Origin: Deltaproteobacteria bacterium
GTDB lineage: Bacteria; Myxococcota_A; Polyangia; Haliangiales; Haliangiaceae
Assembly: GCA_021413675.1 (NCBI GenBank)
Contig: JAIOQA010000337.1
Span: 1 to 44,511, forward strand
Length of the DNA stretch: 44,511 nucleotides
Direction of reading: 5' to 3'
Under the pieces are notes generated by a model, which was not told the origin of the DNA, searched no databases, and was given only the letters and a program-made list of their open reading frames with translations. Shown piece after piece: positions 12,040 to 20,337 of the stretch; positions within the stretch are counted from its first letter, which is position 1, and each line of letters opens with the position of its first letter. A program made the translations under genes and the position numbers.

Positions 12040-12198
12040 TCAGCTGCCGACCTTGATCGAGCCGTTCTTGATGCCGGTCTGATCCGCGACCGGGGTGTCG
12101 GTGCCGCCGGTGACGAGCGCCAGGTCAGCGACGCGCACCGTCGAGATCGGCGAGCGGGTGCGGGTCGTGGCGAGCGGGAGCCTGGTGGTCTTGGTCAT
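12040..12198 (-). CDS. Small peptide with double-glycine-like leader, candidate precursor peptide
   Basis: A 52-codon minus-strand frame with strongly coding-like codon use (nearly every third position G or C). The first 32 residues are Thr/Arg-rich and end in VADLALVTGG, which fits the double-glycine leader pattern: acidic at -8, Leu at -7, Val at -4, Gly-Gly at -2/-1. The remaining 20 residues (TDTPVADQ through KVGS) would be the mature peptide; they lack Cys. Such leaders are cut by C39 peptidase ABC transporters and occur on bacteriocin and RiPP precursors (family knowledge). No transporter or modification enzyme lies in the window, and I see no clear promoter or Shine-Dalgarno site. It is convergent with the gene ending at 12022. 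Confidence 0.5.
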   Translation of the reverse strand: MTKTTRLPLATTRTRSPISTVRVADLALVTGGTDTPVADQTGIKNGSIKVGS

Positions 12199-12334
12199 TG
12201 GATCGGATGGACCGCTGCCGATCGGGATGTGACCGCTCGCTCACCGCCTGTGATCCGCGCGATCCAGCTCACTGACCGCCGCTCGCAACGCGATCGCCGC
12301 GCCTGGCCAGCGCAACCGAAGCTGCCTCGGCTGA

Positions 12335-12340
12335 TATCGT
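12335..12340 (+). promoter_or_regulatory. -10-like TATCGT, predicted leaderless start of the gene at 12348
   Basis: TATCGT ends 7 nt before the ATG. The remaining intergenic part, 12199-12334, shows no other clear signal. Confidence 0.4.
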
Positions 12341-12347
12341 CCGCGCC

Positions 12348-12962
12348 ATGAAGTCCACGACGCTCCTCGCCTCGCTCGCCGCCGCGGCCACCCTCGTGCT
12401 CGCGATCCCGTCCAGCCGCGCCGATGGCTTCGGCGAGGTCGTGGTCGGCATCGCCAACCCGATCGGCGACGACGACTACGACAACGCGGTCGACACCAGC
12501 TTCAAGCTCGGCGTGCGCGCCGGCGAGCTGGGCAAGAACGGCCTCGGCTTCGAGGGCGCGTTCGACTGGACGCCGATCAGCGACAACTACGGCGGCTCGG
12601 TCCTCGGCCAGTCGATCGACGTGTCGTGGCAGCGCTTCCGCATCCAGGGCGGCCTGCGCTTCGGCAAGCTGATGGGCCACAACCTGATGGTGTTCGGCCG
12701 CGCGCTCGCCGGCGTCGACCTCATCCACACCTCGGTCAGCGCCACCGTGCTCGGCCAGACCTCGAGCGACTCCGACACCGACGCGGGCCTCGCGCTCGAG
12801 TTCGGCGGCGGCATCCTCGTCAACGCGGGTCCGGTCGTGCTGGGCGGCCAGCTCGCGGTGCCGTTCGGCTTCCACTTCGACGACTCGAACTCGGACAACG
12901 TCGACCGCAGCTACACCGCGATCGATCTCGACGTCCTGTTCACGGCGTCGACCGCGTTCTGA
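12348..12962 (+). CDS. Secreted beta-barrel-like outer-membrane protein
   Basis: 204 residues. It has a clear signal peptide (MKSTTLL plus an Ala/Leu core, cleavage probably after SRA at about 25). The mature part alternates polar and hydrophobic residues with many Gly (FGEVVVGIANP, FRIQGGLRFGK, LALEFGGGILVNAG, VVLGGQLAVPFGF) and ends in an aromatic residue, AF, as outer-membrane beta-barrels often do. The size suits an 8-10-stranded barrel. No specific family recognised. It is followed by a strong hairpin with a short T-run. Confidence 0.7.
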   Translation: MKSTTLLASLAAAATLVLAIPSSRADGFGEVVVGIANPIGDDDYDNAVDTSFKLGVRAGELGKNGLGFEGAFDWTPISDNYGGSVLGQSIDVSWQRFRIQGGLRFGKLMGHNLMVFGRALAGVDLIHTSVSATVLGQTSSDSDTDAGLALEFGGGILVNAGPVVLGGQLAVPFGFHFDDSNSDNVDRSYTAIDLDVLFTASTAF

Positions 12963-12973
12963 TCGCGCGCTCC

Positions 12974-13006
12974 GAACCTGCGAGGCTTCGCCTCCAGGTT
13001 CTCTTT
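12974..13006 (+). terminator. Probable intrinsic terminator after the beta-barrel gene
   Basis: GAACCTG pairs with CAGGTTC and GAGG with CCTC around a CTTCG loop, with one bulged base, followed by TCTTT. The T-run is short but the stem is strong and sits 11 nt after the stop at 12962. Confidence 0.55.
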
Positions 13007-13053
13007 CGATCGATCGGCCCCGTCGAGGACGACGGTCCCGATCTCATCCGGAA

Positions 13054-13081
13054 CCTGAACCGGCGACTTCGTCGCCTCAGG
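13054..13081 (-). terminator. Hairpin at the end of the minus-strand lipoprotein gene
   Basis: GGCGAC/GTCGCC with a 3-nt loop, extended by CCTGA/TCAGG. The hairpin starts at the stop codon of the gene ending at 13077. It has no U-tract, so its terminator role is inferred. Confidence 0.35.
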
Positions 13082-14195
13082 GCGCGGCCGTGCACGCGAC
13101 GTGCGCGAGCTGGATCTCGTCCGCGACCGGATCCATCGCGGTCGCGAGCAGGAACCCATCGGGCACCGCGACGAGCGCCTGCTCGTTGCCGGCCCACGCG
13201 GTCGGCACCAGCGGCTGCGGCGTGCCGCGCGGCGCGCCATCCACGCTGAACAGGCGCAGCGCGATGTGCCCCGCGAAGTCCGCCCAGGTCACGGCGAAGC
13301 CCCCCGGCGAGGCCGCCGCGCCGACCCGGCTGCTGTCGATCGCCGCCCCGGTGTCGACCGGCTCGCTGACCGCGCCGCTGCCGCGCACCGTCTGGGCGAT
13401 GATCTGACGCTGCAGCAGATCGGGCCACACGAGGATCACGTCGTCGCCCGCGGCGGCGATCGCGAGGTCCGTCCCGTGCCACATCGCTCGCGTGACGATC
13501 GGCGCGCCGACGACGTGACCGCTGTCGTCGAGCCGGGTCACGGTGAGCGGCCCGCGATCGGTGCCCGTCGCCAGCACGTACCCCGTCGCCGTCGCGGCCA
13601 GGCGCACGACCGGCGAGAGCGCCCCGAACGAGGCGATCGTCGTCGGCGTTCCGCCCAGGGCGCTCGCGTCGAGCGGCCGCACTCGCACCTCGCCATCGAT
13701 GTTGATCGCCGCGACGTCGGCCAGCAGCATGGCGCCGATGCCGAACGCGAGCTGAGGGCGCGACCCGAAGTCGACCAGCGCGGCGGGTGCGGCGCCGAGC
13801 TTGGTGCACTGCAGCGTCTGCCCGGCCCGCTCGTCGCACCAGACGACGCCGTCCGCATCGACCGCGACGGCGCTCGCCGCGACGACCGCGACGCTGGTGG
13901 TCTCCGGGCCGATCGGGGCGCCCGCGAGCGTGAGCTGCTGCACGTGCGTGGTGGTCGCGCCGCTGATCGGATTCAGCTGGTCACGCCACACGATCGCCGC
14001 ACCGTGGGCGTTGGCGCTGAGCCCGAGCCCGCCCTGATGGCGCCCCGGCAGGCTGGCCAGCGGCGTGGTCGTGCAGGCCACGGTGCCGAGATCGGCATCG
14101 GCGGCAGCGCTGCCGCCACCGCCGCACGCCGCGGCCAGCACCAGCGCGCTGGCGCACGCAAGCGTCACCGAGCCGGCTCGCGTCGCGAGCCTCAC
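13077..14195 (-). CDS. Lipoprotein with repeated beta-strand units (propeller-like)
   Basis: 372 residues. The GTG start overlaps the stop of the large upstream lipoprotein (GTGA). The signal LACASALVLAAAC ends in a lipobox Cys followed by Gly/Ala/Asp. The mature protein consists of repeating 40-50-residue beta units such as GGFAVTWADFAGHIALRLF and GDDVILVWPDLLQRQIIAQ, similar to propeller-type repeats in secreted delta-proteobacterial proteins. It has no catalytic motif. It is probably a periplasmic or outer-surface protein acting with its coupled neighbour. Confidence 0.72.
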   Translation of the reverse strand: MRLATRAGSVTLACASALVLAAACGGGGSAAADADLGTVACTTTPLASLPGRHQGGLGLSANAHGAAIVWRDQLNPISGATTTHVQQLTLAGAPIGPETTSVAVVAASAVAVDADGVVWCDERAGQTLQCTKLGAAPAALVDFGSRPQLAFGIGAMLLADVAAINIDGEVRVRPLDASALGGTPTTIASFGALSPVVRLAATATGYVLATGTDRGPLTVTRLDDSGHVVGAPIVTRAMWHGTDLAIAAAGDDVILVWPDLLQRQIIAQTVRGSGAVSEPVDTGAAIDSSRVGAAASPGGFAVTWADFAGHIALRLFSVDGAPRGTPQPLVPTAWAGNEQALVAVPDGFLLATAMDPVADEIQLAHVACTAAP

Positions 14196-17100
14196 TGCGC
14201 CACCGCGCTGTAGTCGACGCCGTAGAGACCGCAGTCGCTGATCGCGCCGGCCGCGGTGACGGTCATGTCGAACGCGCCGCTGTCGTCGTTGCCCGGACAC
14301 TGCGCGGCGACCTCGACCGTCGCGGCCGCCGCGCTCGCGGTGGCCGCGCAGGTGATGACGCCCGCGGTGTTGATCGTCGTGCCCTGCGCGCATGACACGC
14401 TGCAGCCGCCGCGGGCGAAGCCGACCACCAGGCTCAGATTCGAGGCGCCGGGCTTGAGCGTGGCCGCGAAGTGCAGCGCGGTGTTCTGGAAGCCCGGATC
14501 CATGACGTACGCCTCGTACCGATCGACGTCGGTCGGGGTCGTGAGCGTCGCGCTGGTCAGCTGCGCGGCGTGCACGCCATTCTCGAGCCGCGTGACCAGC
14601 TTCGCGCTCGCGTCGTTGGGCTCGTACGCGTCGTCGACGCAACCGCAGTGGCCGGCGATGCAGGTGCCGTTGTTCGGGCAGGTGCCGCAGCTCACCGACG
14701 AGCCGCAGTCGGGCGGGCCGCACTCGAGCGCGCCGCACGCCAGCGCGGTGCACGAACAGCTCGACCCGACGCGCGGGTGGGCCGCATCGCAGACGAAGTC
14801 GCACGCGCCCGCGGTGCAGACCGCGGTCGCGAACGGCGGCGGCGCGCACGCCACGCCGCACCCGAGCTGGCAGCCGGTGGCGATGTCGTCGGGACCATCG
14901 TCGCGGCAGTCGATGCCGCAGGCGTGCTGGCCCGCCGGGCAGGTCACGATCGTCGGATCGACCGGCGCGAACGCGAGCTCCGCGCGGGTCAGCTTGATGT
15001 CGTTCACCAGCGGGCCACCGGCGACGCCGCCACCGCTGAAGACGAACAGGTCGTGGGTGGCGAGCACGGCCACACCGTACGGCGAGATCGGCGTCGCCGC
15101 GGGCAGCGCCGCCCGTTCGATGCCGGTGCTGCGGAACGCCAGCAAGCCGCCTTCGATCATCGTGTACGCGTCGCCATCGGGGTCGACGTACACGTACGGC
15201 GCCGGCAACGGCGACTGGTAGAGGTACCCGAGCGCGCGCGCCGGGTAGTCGATCGACGTGGCGAGGTTGCGATCGAACTTGATGATGCGCGCGATCGCCG
15301 TCGGCCCCGACTGCACCACGTAGATCGCGTCGCCGATCGCGAAGAACGGGACCGGCGAGTAGTCGAGTCCGTTGTAGATGGTCGTCGTCACCGGCTGCGT
15401 TGACTCGTGCATCACGCCCGCCGCGTCGAGGCACGCGACCCGGGGCGTGAAGGGATCCGAGAAGCCGCACTGGGTGCCGTCGGACAGGACCTCGCGTCGC
15501 TCGAAGCCCGCCGGCAGCGCCCGGAGCGGCGTCGGCGAGGCATCGCCCGCGTGCAGGAGTCCGCCGGCGACGACGACGCCACCGCCGCTCACGGCGAACA
15601 GCGGCGGCCCAAGGCCCGGCCAGCGCTTCGCGGCGCCCCGCGTGACGAGGACCAGATCCTGCTGCTTCTCGGTGCCCCACAGCCCGCCACCGGCGCGATC
15701 GGGCATCGGCACCGCCGGATGCCCCGCGCCGTCGTAGATGTCGGCCGCCGTGTCGCTCATGGTCTCGAGAAACCCGAGCTCGTCGCGGACCCGGCCGTCC
15801 ATGGAGATCGATCCCCCGGTCGCGAGCGGCGCGTCGCCCGGGCCGACGTACGTGGTCGCCGACCGCCGCGGCCAGATCGCGGTCTTGCCGACCGTCGGGA
15901 TCGCCCCGACGATGTCGTAGGCGTCGTTCTCGCCCTGCGTCTGCTGGCCGTTTAGGTCGGTCTCGATCTCCGGTGGTGGGAACAAGAGCGACACGCACGA
16001 CCCGCCGCGGGACAGCGACGCATAGCGCGCGAGGCGACCGTTGATCGACCAGCCCGCCGTCGACAGCGGCCCGACCGCCGGTGGCACGCAGATCCGCGCC
16101 ACCCCGTTCTTCGTCGGGTCCTCTGGCCGATCGGCGTGGATCGAGAACCGCGCGCTCGGCGTGCTCGCGAGGTTGGCGGGCACGTCCGCCTCGTAGGCGT
16201 AGACGCCGCCCAGCTCCAACCCGAACGCCGGATCGTAGCCATCGTCCCGGAGCTGCGCGTCGTTCCCCTTGAAGCCCTCGCTCACCAGCGCGAGCACCTT
16301 GCCCTGGTGCACGAGCGCCCCGCCGAGGAACGCGCCCGCCGGCAGGTCGAGGTCGAAGCGGCGCACCGTGATGCCCCCGGATTCGACGCCGAGCAGCTCG
16401 ACGCGCCCGTCAGGATCGGTGCGCGCCGCCTCGCGCCCGGCCGCGCTGAGCGTCCAGTTGATCGGGCTCAGCGACGTCTCGGCGAAGTGCAGATCGGCGA
16501 CGCTCGACCGGCTGGCGTCGATGCGCCCGAAGGCGAGGTACCCGGTCTTGCTCTCGCCGACCATCGCGAGATCGTCGCCGATCGGCGTCACCCACTGGCC
16601 GGCGAACGTGCCGTAGTCGAGGCGCTCGCCGAACGGGGCGAAGAGCGCGGCGGCGCTCTCGTGGATCGTGGAGTCGAACGCGCAGCAGACCGGCGTCGTG
16701 CTGGTCGCCATCACCTCCGACCACGCGAGCGTATCGGGGCGATCGAAGCGCGCCCCATGGACGTAGGTCTTGCCGTCGCTGCCCACGTAGACCGCCGCCG
16801 GCACGTAGGTCTCGCACTGCCGCTGCGACGCCTCGAACGGCTCGCAGCCGAGCGTGAGCCGCTCGCCGCTCGGCTGGATCACCGACGCCATGACCGGGCG
16901 GCACTGGTCCGCCGTCAGGCTCTCGAAGCCGCCGGCGGTCGTGTAGCGCGCGCATCCCGTGGCGGCGACGGCGACGCTCATGGGCGGGCCACCAGACTGG
17001 TTGTCGGTGAAGGGCACCTCGAGCCCGGCGGAGAGGATCAGCGCGTCGCTGTCCGACGGCCGGACGAGACCTTCCACCCGCGTGGGCCGGCCGCCGGTGA

Positions 17101-17779
17101 TGGGCTGGCCAGCGTTGAGCTTGCGCAGCGCCACCCGCGGCACCGGCGTCGACGTCGACGGATCGAGCGGCACGACCTCGCCATCGATCGGGCCGCGGCC
17201 CTCGATGAACTCCATCGACGACGTGACGCCGTACTCGGTCCGATCGGGGATGCTGCGTCGCGCGTGCGCGTCGAAGATGGAGAGCGACCAGACCCGCCGC
17301 GGCCCGAACCGGGTGTGTCGGTACTCGACCCCGATCATGAAGCGATAGCGCAGCGTGCCGTCGCGCAGATGCGCGTCCCACATCATGCCGGCGCGGACAT
17401 GCCGGGGCAGGAACAGCACCGGCGCGTCCCAGATCCCTTCGCGCAGGAACCCGCGCAGCAGCAGGCCTTCGTCGGATTGCGACCAGAAGCTCCACTGCGC
17501 CGGCTCGGCGGGGCCGAGCTGTCCGCCCAGCGACAGGAACGGCAGCGGCCCAGCGAAGCGCATCAGCTCCTGGCCGCGGATGACGATCGGCTCGCGCACC
17601 ACCGAGATCCCGCCGCCCGAGCCGACCCAGCCCGGGGTCATCGGCCACAGCGGCTCCTCGTTCTCGATGCCGAAGCCGGGCGAGAGGACCGTGGTGTTGC
17701 TGCCATCGGGTGCCGATGGCCCAGGGCAGCCGCATAGCAGCAGCCCCAGGATGATCATCCTGCGCAGTCCCGTCCCCAT
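14192..17779 (-). CDS. Large surface lipoprotein with Cys-rich region and PPC-like C-terminal domain
   Basis: 1195 residues. The ATG at 17779 was chosen because TATCCT lies 7 nt upstream and because it gives a compact lipoprotein signal (RRMIILGLLLCGC, Cys 18). Residues ~30-850 are a long beta-rich region with no family I recognise. A Cys-dense block follows (CPAGQHACGIDC, GTCPNNGTCIAGHCGC), and then a C-terminal domain beginning DDAYEPNDASA, which resembles PPC domains that follow an EPND motif. It is coupled to the next lipoprotein and divergent from the lipoprotein at 17799, making a cluster of three envelope proteins. Confidence 0.78.
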   Translation of the reverse strand: MGTGLRRMIILGLLLCGCPGPSAPDGSNTTVLSPGFGIENEEPLWPMTPGWVGSGGGISVVREPIVIRGQELMRFAGPLPFLSLGGQLGPAEPAQWSFWSQSDEGLLLRGFLREGIWDAPVLFLPRHVRAGMMWDAHLRDGTLRYRFMIGVEYRHTRFGPRRVWSLSIFDAHARRSIPDRTEYGVTSSMEFIEGRGPIDGEVVPLDPSTSTPVPRVALRKLNAGQPITGGRPTRVEGLVRPSDSDALILSAGLEVPFTDNQSGGPPMSVAVAATGCARYTTAGGFESLTADQCRPVMASVIQPSGERLTLGCEPFEASQRQCETYVPAAVYVGSDGKTYVHGARFDRPDTLAWSEVMATSTTPVCCAFDSTIHESAAALFAPFGERLDYGTFAGQWVTPIGDDLAMVGESKTGYLAFGRIDASRSSVADLHFAETSLSPINWTLSAAGREAARTDPDGRVELLGVESGGITVRRFDLDLPAGAFLGGALVHQGKVLALVSEGFKGNDAQLRDDGYDPAFGLELGGVYAYEADVPANLASTPSARFSIHADRPEDPTKNGVARICVPPAVGPLSTAGWSINGRLARYASLSRGGSCVSLLFPPPEIETDLNGQQTQGENDAYDIVGAIPTVGKTAIWPRRSATTYVGPGDAPLATGGSISMDGRVRDELGFLETMSDTAADIYDGAGHPAVPMPDRAGGGLWGTEKQQDLVLVTRGAAKRWPGLGPPLFAVSGGGVVVAGGLLHAGDASPTPLRALPAGFERREVLSDGTQCGFSDPFTPRVACLDAAGVMHESTQPVTTTIYNGLDYSPVPFFAIGDAIYVVQSGPTAIARIIKFDRNLATSIDYPARALGYLYQSPLPAPYVYVDPDGDAYTMIEGGLLAFRSTGIERAALPAATPISPYGVAVLATHDLFVFSGGGVAGGPLVNDIKLTRAELAFAPVDPTIVTCPAGQHACGIDCRDDGPDDIATGCQLGCGVACAPPPFATAVCTAGACDFVCDAAHPRVGSSCSCTALACGALECGPPDCGSSVSCGTCPNNGTCIAGHCGCVDDAYEPNDASAKLVTRLENGVHAAQLTSATLTTPTDVDRYEAYVMDPGFQNTALHFAATLKPGASNLSLVVGFARGGCSVSCAQGTTINTAGVITCAATASAAAATVEVAAQCPGNDDSGAFDMTVTAAGAISDCGLYGVDYSAVAQ

Positions 17780-17786
17780 CCGTGCG

Positions 17787-17792
17787 AGGATA
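17787..17792 (-). promoter_or_regulatory. -10-like TATCCT, predicted leaderless start of the large lipoprotein
   Basis: TATCCT on the minus strand ends 7 nt before the ATG at 17779. It occupies the 19-bp gap shared with the divergent gene at 17799. Confidence 0.4.
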
Positions 17793-17798
17793 GCTGGG

Positions 17799-18593
17799 AT
17801 GGGGCCGCGCCGGATAGCCATGATCGCGGGGGCCGCGCTCGGCGCGACGGCGTGCACCGATCAGGCGCTCGAACGGGATCAATCCGAGTACGAGGAGCTG
17901 GCGGACTCGGCGGACGCCGCGCTCGTCGTCGGTACGTTCGTGCGTCGCTACAGCTCGCCGACGGTGCCGCAGGGCTTGCTCGGCACCGCCGACGAGTTCG
18001 CGGCGGCCGCCGCCGACGTTGCCACCGTCGGATTCCTGCCCGCGGGTTGCGCGACCGCGACCTCCGCGGCGGGCACGATGACGATCACCTTCGCCGACTG
18101 CCACGGGCCCGGCGTGATGCGCGGCCTCACCGGCACGCTGCACGTCACGTACACGGTCAGCGATCCGATGTGCCTCGAGTGCCAGCACACCCTCGAGGCC
18201 GCCGACTTCGGTACCGTCGGGCTCCACGCCAACGACGTCGATCTCGACATCACGCCGACCGCGATCCGTGTCCGCGGCCCGCGCGGCTGGGAGTTCGACA
18301 TGGGCGGCCACCTCGAGACCACCACCGACGGTGCGTGCTCGACCCTCGGCGACGCGCTCTGGACCGTCGACGGCACGTACACCAACGACGGCACGCATCA
18401 CTACATCAGCGCCTGGGGCTTCCAGCGCTGCACGGGTGGCTGCCCCATCGGCAACGTCTGGCGCCACATGTCAGATGTCGCCGGCTACGTCGGGGGCCCC
18501 GCGGCCGACCCACCGCTGCGTTACCAGGGCAATCCGTCGATCGCGGTCGAGACGCTGGCGGGCGCGTTCTCGATCGACGCGCGCTGCGACTGA
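17799..18593 (+). CDS. Lipoprotein, unknown function
   Basis: 264 residues. It starts MGPRRIAMIAGAALGATAC, a lipoprotein signal with Cys 19; the ATG at 17820 is an alternative start but loses the basic residues. The mature part contains eight or more Cys (CATAT, FADCHGPG, CLECQHT, RCTGGC), suggesting disulfides, and a beta-rich pattern (GTLHVTYTVSDP, DVDLDITPTAIRV). No known domain recognised. Its start codon is only 19 bp from the divergent lipoprotein start, so its promoter must lie within that gene. Its stop directly abuts the stop of the opposite-strand histidine kinase. Confidence 0.72.
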   Translation: MGPRRIAMIAGAALGATACTDQALERDQSEYEELADSADAALVVGTFVRRYSSPTVPQGLLGTADEFAAAAADVATVGFLPAGCATATSAAGTMTITFADCHGPGVMRGLTGTLHVTYTVSDPMCLECQHTLEAADFGTVGLHANDVDLDITPTAIRVRGPRGWEFDMGGHLETTTDGACSTLGDALWTVDGTYTNDGTHHYISAWGFQRCTGGCPIGNVWRHMSDVAGYVGGPAADPPLRYQGNPSIAVETLAGAFSIDARCD

Positions 18594-20249
18594 TCAGCCC
18601 GCGCGCGCCCGCGCGCCCTCGATCGCGTCGAGCAGCGCGACCAGCGGCGTGGGCTTGTGGACCAGCGGCAGACCGCGGGCCTGGACGACGCGGTGGAGCT
18701 CGCTGGCGTAGGCGCTGCCCGACATGAAGACCACGCGCTCGGCGAGCTCGGGCGCGCAGCGGCCGAGGGCGTCGTGGACGGCGAGGCCGTCCATGTCGGG
18801 CATCATGAGATCGCACAGCACGACGTCGAAGCGGTGGCGCTCGGCGAGCTCGAGCGCGCTCGCGCCGTCGTTGGCGATCGCGACCTCGTGGTGGCGGCGC
18901 AGCTGCCGGCCGAGGGCCTTGGTCAAGGACAGCTCGTCGTCGATCACCAGCAGGCGCGCGCGCGGCCAGCGCGCGATCGCCGCGTCGTGGACCTCGGGCG
19001 CCTCGGTGACGACGTCGATCGGCAGCACGATCTCGAAGCGGCTGCCGTGCCCGACCGTCGACTCGACGTCGATGCGACCGCCGTAGCGATCGATGATGTC
19101 GCGCGCGATCGCCAGGCCGAGCCCGCTGCCGTGGCCGCGCGGCTTGGTCGAGAAGAACGGCTCGAAGATGCGGCCGCGGATCGACGCCGGGATGCCGGTG
19201 CCGGTGTCGCTGACGCGGATCGAGGCCCAGTCGCCGCGGCGCTGCGCGACGACCTCGATCCGGTGATCGCGCTCGCCCACCGGGATCGCGTCGCCGGCGT
19301 TGACCAGCAGGTTGACCAGCACCTGGCACAGCCGGCGCGGATCGGCGTGCACGCACACGCCGGGCTCGACCTCGAGCACGAAGCGCGCGCGGGTGCGGAG
19401 CTGCGCGGCGGTCAGCGCCGCGGCCTCGCGGCACACGGTGGCGACCTCGACGGTCGCGACCTCGTCGGCGTCGCTGCGCGCGTACGACCGCAGCGCGTGG
19501 ACGATCGCGACGATGCGCTCGACGCCGCGGACGTTGTCGTCGAGCATCTCGGCCATCTCGTCGAGCAGCGCCGCGACCGGGCTGGGCGCGCCGTCGTCAT
19601 CACGGCCGGCGCCGCTGTCGAGCGCGCGCAGCTCGCCGACGTGCTCGCGGCAGGTGCGCAGGTTCATCAGCACGTACGCGGCGGGGTTGTTGACCTCGTG
19701 CGCGACGCCCGCCGCCAGCTTGCCGACGGCGGCGAGGCGATCGGCGTGCTCGAGGCGGCGGCGCAGCTCGCGCGCGCGGCCGCGCGCGATCGCGGCCTCG
19801 ACCGCGCGGCGCAGGGTCGTGCGCACGTCGGCCATCGCGAGGTAGTCGTCGGCGCCGGCGTCGATCCAGTGGCTGTTGGCGCCGTCGCTGGGCGCGTCGC
19901 CGACGACGACGATCGGCACGTTCGGCGCGAGCTCCGCGAGCTGCTCGACCAGCTCCTCGGCGTCGGCGTCGGCGTCGGCGTCGACCAGCACCGCGTGGTG
20001 ATCGCGGGCGAGCGCGGCGTCCTCGAGATCGCGGCCCGCATCGGGCGCGACGACGCGCACGCCGAAACCGATCGCGCGCGCCGCCTCGATCACGCGCAGC
20101 CGCCCGCGTCCGATCACCAGCACACGGACCGCGCCGACATCGCCGCGTCGCGCGCGATCGATCGCCGTCAGGCCGCTGGTCGCGCCGACCGACATGGCCT
20201 CCGGAATCGCGCCCTCGCCAGCGCGTCGCGGCCGATCCTCACGCGACAT
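18594..20249 (-). CDS. Hybrid sensor histidine kinase with N-terminal pseudo-receiver and C-terminal receiver
   Basis: 551 residues. The N-terminal ~40-150 has a receiver-like fold: VRVLVIGRG lacks the usual acidic pair and Asp 90 sits in the phospho-site position, so it is probably a degenerate receiver. The H-box VAHEVNNP has His 184. N, G1 and G2 boxes are present: NLLVNAGDAI, DTGTGIP and GSGLGLAI. A canonical C-terminal receiver (IDDE, CDLMMPDMDG with Asp 480, HKP) follows. No membrane segment is seen, so it is a cytoplasmic phosphorelay protein. The ATG at 20249 is preferred over 20267 because TATGCT lies 8 nt upstream and the extra codons (GTA, TCA) are rare here. Confidence 0.9.
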   Translation of the reverse strand: MSREDRPRRAGEGAIPEAMSVGATSGLTAIDRARRGDVGAVRVLVIGRGRLRVIEAARAIGFGVRVVAPDAGRDLEDAALARDHHAVLVDADADADAEELVEQLAELAPNVPIVVVGDAPSDGANSHWIDAGADDYLAMADVRTTLRRAVEAAIARGRARELRRRLEHADRLAAVGKLAAGVAHEVNNPAAYVLMNLRTCREHVGELRALDSGAGRDDDGAPSPVAALLDEMAEMLDDNVRGVERIVAIVHALRSYARSDADEVATVEVATVCREAAALTAAQLRTRARFVLEVEPGVCVHADPRRLCQVLVNLLVNAGDAIPVGERDHRIEVVAQRRGDWASIRVSDTGTGIPASIRGRIFEPFFSTKPRGHGSGLGLAIARDIIDRYGGRIDVESTVGHGSRFEIVLPIDVVTEAPEVHDAAIARWPRARLLVIDDELSLTKALGRQLRRHHEVAIANDGASALELAERHRFDVVLCDLMMPDMDGLAVHDALGRCAPELAERVVFMSGSAYASELHRVVQARGLPLVHKPTPLVALLDAIEGARARAG

Positions 20250-20257
20250 CGATGACG

Positions 20258-20263
20258 AGCATA
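20258..20263 (-). promoter_or_regulatory. -10-like TATGCT, predicted leaderless start of the histidine kinase
   Basis: TATGCT on the minus strand ends 8 nt before the ATG at 20249 and would lie inside the gene if the longer start at 20267 were used. Confidence 0.4.
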
Positions 20264-20337
20264 CCAAGGTTGGCGTCGACGGGATCGATCCTCACGCTCG
20301 TCTCCCGCCGAGCCGCGAGGTAGGTTCCGGGTCGCCA

